DNA of 6,241 nt from an uncultured Mycoplasmataceae bacterium (GTDB taxonomy: Bacteria; Bacillota_I; Bacilli_A; Mycoplasmatales; Mycoplasmoidaceae), in NCBI GenBank assembly GCA_949289925.1, contig CASEPW010000094.1:1-6241 (forward strand), given 5' to 3'. Below are positions 1 through 6,241 of the stretch, piece by piece. The translations under genes were made by a program, and so were the position numbers. The notes beneath the pieces were generated by a model that saw nothing but the letters and a program-made list of their open reading frames with translations, had not been told where the DNA came from and did no database searches. How positions within the stretch are numbered: position 1 is the first letter of the stretch; each line of letters starts with the position of its first letter.

Positions 1-321
1 ATCAATTAAAGCTATTGCTCCATCCAAAACTCTTAAAGAGCGTTGAACTTCAATAGTAAAATCAACATGGCCTGGGGTATCAATAATATTAAAACGATAT
101 CCCTTCCAATGAGCAGTTGTTGCAGCAGAAGTAATTGTTATTCCTCTTTCCTTTTCTTGTTCCATTCAGTCCATTGTAGATTCACCATCATGTGTTTCAC
201 CAATTTTATGTTTTTTTCCTGTGTGGAATAAAATTCTTTCAGTAACTGTAGTTTTACCAGCATCAATATGTGCCATAATACCAAAGTTTCTAAATTCTTT
301 AATATCAAATTTTCTTGCCAT
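1..321 (-). CDS. fusA: Elongation factor G, N-terminal 107 residues (3' end outside window)
   Basis: EF-G is the cytoplasmic GTPase that drives translocation of tRNA and mRNA on the ribosome. The 107 visible residues hold the start of the G domain: the P-loop AHIDAGKTT at 17-25, switch I with [12 protein letters not shown] at 58-69, and the G3 motif DTPGH at 81-85. Trp52 in the conserved DWMEQE stretch is encoded by UGA, while Trp72 is UGG. The ATG at 321-319 is preceded by AAAGGG at a normal distance, and the family's usual MAR start follows. The gene lies 24 bases downstream of rpsG and must be co-transcribed with it. Small departures from the usual family sequence are TTVTER after the P-loop (normally TTTTER or TTTSER) and TIEVQRSLR (normally TVEVERSLR); neither touches a catalytic residue. 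The rest of the protein, roughly 580 residues in the family, lies beyond the left edge. Confidence 0.98.
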
Positions 322-345
322 ATAATTACCCTTTCTAAAAAATTT

Positions 346-813
<468 letters not shown>

Positions 814-841
814 AATTATTCCTTTCTTTACAACTTATATA

Positions 842-1264
842 CTATTTTGAGTCAGCTTTTGGTTTTTTAGCACCATAAAGTGAACGACCTTGTCTTCTTT
901 TTTCTATACCTGCAGTATCAGCTGTACCTCTTACAATATGATATCTAACCCCTGGTAAGTCTTTTACTCTTCCTCCACGGATTAATACAACTGAGTGTTC
1001 TTGTAAGTTATGACCTTCACCTGGAATATAAGCTAATACTTCACTGTTATTAGTTAATCTAACCTTTGCATATTTTCTTAATGCTGAGTTAGGTTTTTTA
1101 GGTGTCATAGTACCAACTCTGGTACAAACCCCTCTTTTCAATGGTGATGGATCATATTTTTCTATTTTTTTAAGTGAATTGTATGATTTTAATAAAGCTG
1201 GTGATTTTGTTTTTTTAACTTTTTTCTTTCTTTCGTTTCTAATTAATTGTGCAATTGTTGGCAT
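842..1264 (-). CDS. rpsL: 30S ribosomal protein S12 (uS12)
   Basis: S12 sits at the 30S decoding centre and helps control tRNA selection accuracy. The complete protein has 140 residues. Hallmarks are [21 protein letters not shown] (44 onward), [11 protein letters not shown] (82-92), [15 protein letters not shown] (95-109) and a basic C-terminus containing YGAKKPK. The two lysines that are classic sites of streptomycin resistance in other bacteria are wild type here (Lys56 and Lys101, matching Lys42 and Lys87 in E. coli numbering). Residues 27-40 form the extra stretch that Gram-positive-type S12 has compared with E. coli. The reading frame is open up to 1324, but MPTIAQLIR at 1264 is the family start and has AAGGGG just upstream, so the longer version is rejected. 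It is the first gene of the str operon and follows a terminator and a short leader. No Trp codon occurs in it. Confidence 0.98.
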   Translation of the reverse strand: MPTIAQLIRNERKKKVKKTKSPALLKSYNSLKKIEKYDPSPLKRGVCTRVGTMTPKKPNSALRKYAKVRLTNNSEVLAYIPGEGHNLQEHSVVLIRGGRVKDLPGVRYHIVRGTADTAGIEKRRQGRSLYGAKKPKADSK

Positions 1265-1322
1265 GTATTTCCCCTTTTCTATATAAGTTGTTTCCACTAC
1301 CGTGTGTATCATTATGATAAAC
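1265..1322 (-). promoter_or_regulatory. rpsL leader with probable promoter and a 13-bp palindrome
   Basis: This is the 58-base stretch between the upstream terminator and rpsL, so the str operon promoter should lie here or overlap the terminator. On the minus strand the best -10 candidates are TATCAT (1319-1314) and the overlapping CATAAT (1316-1311). No convincing -35 box is seen at the right distance, which is common in mycoplasmas. The same bases form a perfect palindrome, TATCAT-A-ATGATA (1319-1307), that could be an operator or chance in AT-rich DNA. The rpsL ribosome binding site AAAAGGGG lies at the left end. The promoter assignment is inference; only the palindrome and the ribosome binding site are seen directly. 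Confidence 0.35.
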
Positions 1323-1352
1323 AAAAAAAATAAGTAGTTTCCTACTTATTTT
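1323..1352 (-). terminator. Rho-independent terminator ending the three-gene unit
   Basis: On the minus strand an 11-bp perfect stem (arms 1352-1342 and 1337-1327, core AATAAGTAG/CTACTTATT) closes a four-base GAAA loop. It runs into a tract of eight T residues (1330-1323). It starts 29 bases after the stop codon of the 1053-residue gene and before the rpsL leader. It therefore separates the unknown unit from the str operon. The stem is AT-rich, with three G-C pairs, as expected in this genome. The complementary strand has a short run of T after the stem (1349-1352), too weak for confident bidirectional use, and no plus-strand gene needs it. Confidence 0.85.
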
Positions 1353-1381
1353 AACATATTTTAAAAAAATATTATATTTTT

Positions 1382-4300
1382 TTATTTTTTTCCAATAATT
1401 TCTTCTAAATCATCGTTTTTTGATCTAAATAATGATAATAATCTTTTTGATAATGAAATTTTGTTTTGCTTATTTTCTTTTTGATTTCTATATGGAACAA
1501 TAGAATTTCCTTTTTTGAAAGAAGATGTTGAATCTGCATTTTTTCTTTCATTAGTTGCTCTAATGTTTTCAAATAATAAATCATTTTCAATTGAAGATAA
1601 ATATTTTTGTCTCTTATTTTCAATTCTTTTTTGAGCTAATTCTAATTTTTTATTTCTGTTTTCTAATCTTCTTAATTCTTCAGATTCAATGTTATATTGT
1701 CTCTTTAAATTAGCTTCAGTAATTTTTCATTTTTGTTTACTTCTCTTTAAATGTTCTCTTTGAACAAAAGAAGAATATTCAGATTTAGATTTTACAAGTT
1801 GTAAGTATTCATTTAATTCATAAGCATCATCAATTAAAGAATCTGAGTATTCTTTAGCTCTTTCTAATTCACGATTTGCTTTTGCAATTTCCATTTTTTC
1901 TCTAGATAAATTATATTTAACTGCATTACTATAATTAACTTCAGCTAATTCTTTTAAAGCAGAAGCTCTTGCTAATGGGTTTTGAATATTTCTAAATTTA
2001 TCTAATACAACAACTTGAGTAATATTAGAAGGTAAAACTTTATTTAATGTTTTTCCTGTATATGTTTTACTTCCACTAGTTCTAGAATAAACTCTATTAA
2101 CTGCATAAATACCATCTTCTTGTTCAACTAAATCAATTTTTCCATTAACTAATGGTTTATGACATTCAATTTTATTTGGCATATTTTTTAATGAAATAAT
2201 GTTGTTTTCATCTAATTGTTTTGCATTGAACTTATTAACTTCACTAGTAATTGAAGAAATTAAATCATTTTCATAAATGTGTGATCTTTTTTCTAAATCA
2301 GCAGTTGTTCTTTTGATGAAAGCTTTATTCTTTTCATGTAAATCATTTTCATTGTTACATTGTCAATCGATATCATTATTAATTTTTTGAATTCTTTCAC
2401 GGTGTGCTTGTTCAGCTTTATGTTTTGCTGAAAGTGAATTTTGTTCAATTTTTGCAATTTCTTTTTGATATCTGTGGTTGTTTTGAGTTTCTTTTGTCAT
2501 TACACGAGCATCTTGTTTAACAATAGAGCTCTTTAATTTTGAATCTAAAGCAATTGATTTATCAATGTTTCTTCTAGCAATTGCATCTTCTTTTGCTAAT
2601 AAGTCATAAAAATCAATAATTTGTTTAACTTCAATGATGAATGCATCATTTTCTGGAGTCTTAGGTAATCTTCTTAATGACATTTGAGAAAATTCAGAAA
2701 TAATGTACATTAAGTTTTTATATTCATAACTATTTTGTGAATTGAAAACAATTGGATCAGAAGGTAATTTTTCTAATCTTCTTCTTAAAGCCATTAATTT
2801 AATTTCAGAATAATAATGAACTTGTTCTAATGATGAAGCTCTTTTTTTGTTATCTTGTTTAACTTTTTGTTTTTTGTTAAATTCTAATGCTTCTCTTCTT
2901 AAATTTCTAGCTTCTTGTCTAGCTTCTTTTTTCTCAAGTAAAAAGTTTAAGAAATTTTCTTTTTCAGATTTAGATTGTCTTTCTTTTGCTAAATATTTAA
3001 TTTTATAAGCATCTCTATCAACACTATCAACTGAAAAATCATTAGATGATTCAACATGGTGTTCAATTTTCTTTCATTTTCTAATAGCATCTTTTACAAC
3101 TTTTTGATTAAAGAAATCATCATTTAAATCAAAAGAAGTGTATTTATCATCAAAATAGTTAACATAGTAGTTGTCGTTTTTAGAAATTGATCTGTTTTGT
3201 TGTTTTTTAGGTTTAGATTTTTTGTTTTTCTTTGTAACAACTAATTCTGTCCCTTTAACAGGTGCGTTAGAGATTGGTGTTTTTTTAGAAGAAGCTTTTG
3301 ATGCTTTTTTCTTTTTTGATTTAGTATTTGAAGTTTTTGTAGAAACTTGTTTTTTTGAAGGGTATTCATCAAAATATGAATGTAATGTTCTTTGTTGAGT
3401 TGCCATAAATTTGTCAACTGACATTGATATAAATGGAGTATCTTTTTTAGCACTTACAATAATTTTCTTTTGTAATTCGTTATCAATATTTGCTGAATAT
3501 TTTTTATTAATAATACCAAAAATTCTTGATTTTATTGTGTTAATTTTTCCTGAATTATTCATTTTGTTTTCATTTTCTTTCATATGTGACATGTATAAGT
3601 TTTTAATTTTCTTATCTGTTTCAAATTTATCAATAACTCTTTGAGCTAATTCTCTATCATTTCTATCAGAAATTTTGTTAATATCAACTCTCTTTAATGC
3701 AGAATATAATACTTCTAATTCTTGATCATCTTTTTCTCTAAAAGTTTTTAATTCTTTAACTCTCTTAATTTCATCACTTAATTCTTTATTCATTTTAGCT
3801 GGAGTGCTTCCTGTTGATAAAATTCTAATTCTCTCTTTCATAAATTCATTTTTAACTTTATTAATTTGCATTTGTTCAGAAATTTTTTCACTAATTTTAT
3901 CTCTATTTGATTTAGCATTATCTATTTCTAATTCTCTTGCTAAATTAATTTTTGCAATTTCTTCTTTTAAGTTAATATCATTATTTTCTAATAGCAATGT
4001 TTTTAATTTATCAATATCTTTCATAACTTGTTTATGTCTAGCATTTTCAGCATAAGTTTCATTAAAGTTTTTTTCAATTATCATTGCTTTATTAGTTAAT
4101 CTTAATGAATCAATTTTTGCAGCAATTAAATTTTTTTCTGTTGTTAATCTAATTCTTTCTAATTCATTTTGATAAACAATTGCAGAATTATTAGAAATTC
4201 TATTTGCTTCTCTATTCAAAGACTTTCTAGCATTATTCATTTCCTTTGAATATTCGTTATATTTTTTTACAACTTTAATAACTTCAGGTTCTTGTGAAAA

Positions 4301-4543
4301 ATCAGTATCAGGATAACAAACATAAGGTTTAGATCCATTTTTAGATAATCTAATATCATTACTTAGATATTTATTTTTTTTGTATAAAGCACCTTCGTTT
4401 TGAAGTGAAACACCATTCTTATCTAAAACTTTAACAATATTGTTAACATCATTGTCATCTTCATAGTCATAATCATAATAATTTTGTTCATTATTATATC
4501 TTACTAATTCTTGATTTCTTCTCATTGTTTTTTGATTACTCAT
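1382..4543 (-). CDS. Large coiled-coil protein of unknown function, 1053 aa
   Basis: I do not recognise a family. The reading frame is continuous from ATG at 4543 to TAA at 1384-1382 when UGA is read as Trp. All three Trp residues (490, 727, 939) are UGA and there is no UGG. Layout: 17-35 is a Tyr/Asp/Asn-rich patch (NYYDYDYEDD); about 38-85 looks globular; about 86-345 is long, charged, helical and probably coiled coil; 397-455 is a Lys/Ser-rich linker; 456-480 is a second Tyr/Asp/Phe patch; about 505-585 is a very charged helix; 590-640 is mixed; 640-785 is helix again; about 790-845 is a beta-like globular insert; 850-1010 is coiled coil; the tail to 1053 is basic with an amphipathic stretch (SLSKRLLSLF). 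No signal peptide, membrane span or nucleotide-binding motif is seen. The start follows GAGGTG. It is the last gene of a three-gene unit, and a terminator follows. A cytoskeletal or scaffold role is inferred from the long coiled coils alone. Confidence 0.9.
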
Positions 4544-4547
4544 ATTA

Positions 4548-4553
4548 CACCTC
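4548..4553 (-). promoter_or_regulatory. Strong Shine-Dalgarno GAGGTG overlapping the upstream stop codon
   Basis: On the minus strand GAGGTG lies four bases before the ATG of the 1053-residue gene, and its first G is the last base of the TAG stop of the 142-residue gene. Ribosomes finishing the small gene would sit on this site, which suggests translational coupling. It is the best ribosome binding site of the three-gene unit. Confidence 0.7.
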
Positions 4554-4981
4554 TATCATTTTTTCATGTTTATTTTGTTATCCAAATCAATTTCTATCTT
4601 TGGGAATTCATCAACTGATGTTAATGTTTTATTTCTATAATATAATTCACCATATGGTCTTTTAGTATCATTACCCACAAAAGGAATGTAATTATTAAAG
4701 GGTTTTATTTTATACTCATATTCACTGTATTCAGGAATATTTATATGTCTCATTCTAATTGGATTATTATTACGATAATGATTACAAGTTAATGGATTTT
4801 TTAATGAATAAGTATCAATATCGAAATGATCTAATCTATAATTTTCAAAATCAGGAACATTTATTTTTACTCTTGATACTAATTTGTTTGTATATGTTGT
4901 ATCAATATTTTTAATTTTCTTCTTAAACTCTTTTGATTCATCTATTTGTACATTGTGAGTTTTATTAGATCTAAAATGCAT
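4553..4981 (-). CDS. Tyr/Asn-rich protein of unknown function, 142 aa
   Basis: No family is recognised. The protein is hydrophilic, with a basic N-terminal third and many Tyr, Asn and Ile residues; no signal peptide or membrane span is seen. Two similar stretches occur about 40 residues apart: INVPDFENYRL (40-50) and INIPEYSEYEY (80-90). Near the C-terminus is PYGELYYRNKTLTS (109-122), which resembles part of the N-terminus of the 1053-residue protein. The last codons are UGA then TAG, so with code 4 the protein ends in Trp142 and stops at 4555-4553; the standard code would end it one residue earlier. The ATG at 4981 has only a modest ribosome binding site (AGGT). It starts 19 bases after the 241-residue gene and its stop overlaps the next gene's ribosome binding site. 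The spacing points to one operon, and perhaps to a partner of the large coiled-coil protein, but that is inference. Confidence 0.82.
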
Positions 4982-5000
4982 GACACAACCTACTTCTTAA

Positions 5001-5726
5001 TTATTTTTTGTTTGCTCTTCTTGCTGCTCTTCTTGCTTGTTTTTTCTTTGGACTAGTTACTTTTTGTGAATTTAAATCTCTAGTTGCTTTTTTTGCATTT
5101 AAAGTTGAAAGTTCACGTGTTTTTGCTTTTTGGATTTTTTTCTTTCCAGCTGATTTTCTAGTTGTTTTTGTTTTTGTTATTGGAACATCATCATAGTAAT
5201 TATATGCTGATACTCTTGAACCATTTGTTCCTTGAGCTCTTGAAATAACTTCTTGAATAATTTCAATTTCTTCATTAGTAAAAATATCAGTTCTATTTCT
5301 ATAGTGAGATTTTTCTAATAAATTTGGTGCAACTTCTGAATTTGGTTTATGTTTTCTACCAAATAATGTTTTGATACTTCCCATTAAACCTGTACCTTTA
5401 GTTGAAATTTGTAAACTATCGAAATCAGGAGCATCATCTTCAATTATTCCATATGGAATTAAAGAAGTTGTTCTAGTTGATGAATCAACAACTCCTAACT
5501 TTTCAGCTAATTCTCTTTTTCTTAAATTCAATGCATTAGATAAAATTCTTTTTTCATCTGCAGTTGCATCAAATATTTCATGTTCATCTACGAATAATAA
5601 GTCAACTTTTTTACCATCAATAAAAATTGATTGAGTATCACCTTCAACAATACCTAAAGCTCTTGCTTCGTCTTCAGATAAATAAATTGTATTTTCTCTA
5701 TTTTTATTTGTTAATCTTTTGTCCAT
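5001..5726 (-). CDS. Protein of unknown function with AbrB-like N-terminus and basic tail, 241 aa
   Basis: The overall family is not recognised. Residues 13-47 read IYLSEDEARALGIVEGD, then IFIDGKKVDLLFVD. This pattern recalls the SpoVT/AbrB swapped-hairpin DNA-binding fold (I-x-L-P-x-x-x-R-x-x-LGI-x-x-GD, then beta strands). Residues 69-86 (RKRELAEKLGVVDSST) faintly recall a helix-turn-helix. Residues 87-170 are mixed, with PYG at 91 and PDFD at 100. A Tyr/Asp patch (YNYYDD, 175-180) precedes a tail of about 58 residues rich in Lys, Arg, Ala and Thr, ending in RRAARRANKK. There is no Trp, membrane span or signal peptide. The frame is open up to 5774, but ATG at 5726 has AAAGGGA before it and gives a sensible N-terminus, so I chose it. 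It is the first gene of the three-gene unit. It may bind nucleic acid through the AbrB-like part or the tail, but the tail could instead bind an acidic protein partner. Confidence 0.85.
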   Translation of the reverse strand: MDKRLTNKNRENTIYLSEDEARALGIVEGDTQSIFIDGKKVDLLFVDEHEIFDATADEKRILSNALNLRKRELAEKLGVVDSSTRTTSLIPYGIIEDDAPDFDSLQISTKGTGLMGSIKTLFGRKHKPNSEVAPNLLEKSHYRNRTDIFTNEEIEIIQEVISRAQGTNGSRVSAYNYYDDVPITKTKTTRKSAGKKKIQKAKTRELSTLNAKKATRDLNSQKVTSPKKKQARRAARRANKK

Positions 5727-5827
5727 AAATTCCCTTTTAATAATTTTTCTAATTGTGATATCAATATTTAACAATACTAAATATCTAAAAATATTTTACA
5801 TTAAATTTTTTTAAATTTATATTTTTT
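5727..5827 (-). promoter_or_regulatory. AT-rich intergenic gap, possible promoter of the three-gene unit
   Basis: This 101-base gap is the only real break between the oxidoreductase gene and the 241-residue gene. On the minus strand a possible -10 is TAAAAT (5798-5793), without a clear -35; TATTGT further down is another weak candidate. The ribosome binding site AAAGGGA lies at the gene end. No convincing terminator for the upstream gene is seen, so read-through from it remains possible. An A/T-only inverted repeat (5802-5808 with 5813-5819) is present but lacks a T tract on the minus strand. Confidence 0.25.
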
Positions 5828-6241
5828 TTAATTTTGATGATAATTCAATTTCTTATGTTCTCTTGACATTATTTCAATTATGACATTTACAATTTGTGTT
5901 ATAGAAGTTAATAATAAGTCTTTATTTTTTTTGTTATTAATATTTCCAACTCCAAATAAATTTTTATGATTTAATGATTCAAAATTATCATTAACTTCTA
6001 ATTTAAAAATTTTATTTAAGATTCCTGTTTTTGATAAATTATTATGTATCATTTCAATTCCATAACAAACTATAATTTCATCATATAAAATATTTTTTAA
6101 TTCATTATTTTCATTATTTTTTATAACAATATTTTTATTATTTAATTCTTGAATTTCATAATTTGAATGTAAATTTATTTTTTCATTTTTTTGTGCTAAA
6201 TATAATGATGATTTATGAGATTTAAAATTATGTGAATGATG
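5828..6241 (-). CDS. Probable thioredoxin-reductase-like FAD/NAD(P) oxidoreductase, C-terminal part
   Basis: The last 137 residues of a gene entering from the right edge, ending in TAA at 5830-5828. The pattern fits the second half of pyridine-nucleotide disulfide reductases of the thioredoxin reductase / ferredoxin-NADP reductase type. A strand with INLHSNYEIEQEL matches the usual 'I-x-x-x-x-x-x-x-E-I' after the NAD(P) site. YDEIIVCYGIE matches the family's 'D-x-I-I-x-x-x-G' strand, and NLFGVGNIN followed by a helix (LLLTSITQIVNVIIEIM) matches the C-terminal FAD-binding motif. That motif normally reads G-D; here it is G-Asn (bases 5947-5942). The CxxC redox centre and the Rossmann glycines would lie in the part not seen, so thioredoxin reductase cannot be told from ferredoxin-NADP reductase or a degenerate paralogue. 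Such enzymes are cytoplasmic flavoproteins that pass electrons from NADPH. The link to the following genes is unknown. Confidence 0.6.
   Translation of the reverse strand, partial: HHSHNFKSHKSSLYLAQKNEKINLHSNYEIQELNNKNIVIKNNENNELKNILYDEIIVCYGIEMIHNNLSKTGILNKIFKLEVNDNFESLNHKNLFGVGNINNKKNKDLLLTSITQIVNVIIEIMSREHKKLNYHQN

Noticed and set aside
43..231. Plus-strand reading frame opposite fusA
   Set aside because: It lies antisense to the certain EF-G coding region and shows no recognisable protein character.
1265..1324. Longer rpsL start at 1324
   Set aside because: The extra 20 residues are not part of S12; the ribosome binding site and the family start are at 1264.
1405..1623. Minus-strand 72-codon frame rich in Lys, Ile and Tyr
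   Set aside because: It overlaps the C-terminal coding part of the 1053-aa gene in another frame, with no separate ribosome binding site of note.
3241..3453. Minus-strand 70-codon frame in an alternative frame
   Set aside because: It lies wholly inside the Lys-rich linker of the large gene; the low-complexity sequence keeps an alternative frame open by chance.
3171..4055. Three plus-strand reading frames opposite the large coiled-coil gene
   Set aside because: Their Phe/Leu/Ser-rich translations are what the complement of Lys/Glu/Asn-rich coding DNA gives; they look like membrane proteins only by this artefact.
1382..4543. Reading the large gene as a pseudogene or as four separate small genes
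   Set aside because: All interruptions are UGA, no frameshift is needed, and ribosomal protein S7 and EF-G in the same window prove that UGA is Trp.
5008..5634. Two plus-strand reading frames opposite the 241-aa gene
   Set aside because: They are antisense shadows; the minus strand has a good ribosome binding site and operon context.
5727..5774. Longer start of the 241-aa gene at 5774
   Set aside because: No ribosome binding site precedes it, while AAAGGGA precedes the ATG at 5726.
5802..5819. Inverted repeat TAAATTT-TTTT-AAATTTA as a terminator of the oxidoreductase gene
   Set aside because: The stem is A/T only and no T tract follows on the minus strand; the T-rich side would suit only a plus-strand gene, and none is present.

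Overview
The window looks like part of a mollicute chromosome (Mycoplasma or a relative). It is strongly AT-rich, and UGA is read as tryptophan (genetic code 4). The best proof is in ribosomal protein S7, where UGA encodes the conserved Trp at the C-terminal end, and in EF-G, where UGA encodes the Trp of the conserved DWMEQE stretch. The S12 and EF-G sequences recall the M. pneumoniae/Ureaplasma/Malacoplasma side of the class, but that is an impression from memory and I would not name a species. Every supported gene is on the minus strand, so transcription runs from the right edge of the window to the left. No RNA gene, insertion sequence or CRISPR array was seen.

In transcription order (right to left):
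(1) 6241-5828: the C-terminal part of a probable thioredoxin-reductase-like FAD/NAD(P) oxidoreductase, cut by the window edge.
(2) 5827-5727: an AT-rich gap of about 100 bases that may hold a promoter.
(3) 5726-1382: three tightly spaced genes I cannot assign to a known family. They encode a 241-aa protein with an AbrB-like N-terminus and a very basic tail, a 142-aa protein rich in Tyr and Asn, and a 1053-aa protein that is mostly predicted coiled coil. Under the standard code the last of these would break into four pieces.
(4) 1352-1323: a clear intrinsic terminator closing this unit.
(5) 1264-1: the str operon, rpsL (S12), rpsG (S7) and the start of fusA (EF-G), each with a good ribosome binding site.

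The str operon is ordinary. The interest lies in the three-gene unit. Its proteins show no obvious membrane segments or enzyme motifs. By eye they share short motifs: a G-x-L-Y-type stretch followed by N/K-x-L-S/T, a PYG motif, and a PDF(D/E) motif. Two of them also pair Tyr/Asp-rich patches with Lys-rich tracts. The large protein seems to carry the same ~100-residue module (small globular part plus start of a helix) near its N-terminus and again near residue 800. A working guess is a structural assembly: a long coiled-coil scaffold with two smaller partners, either cytoskeletal or nucleoid-associated. None of this is proven; the motif comparisons were made by eye and need profile searches and structure prediction.
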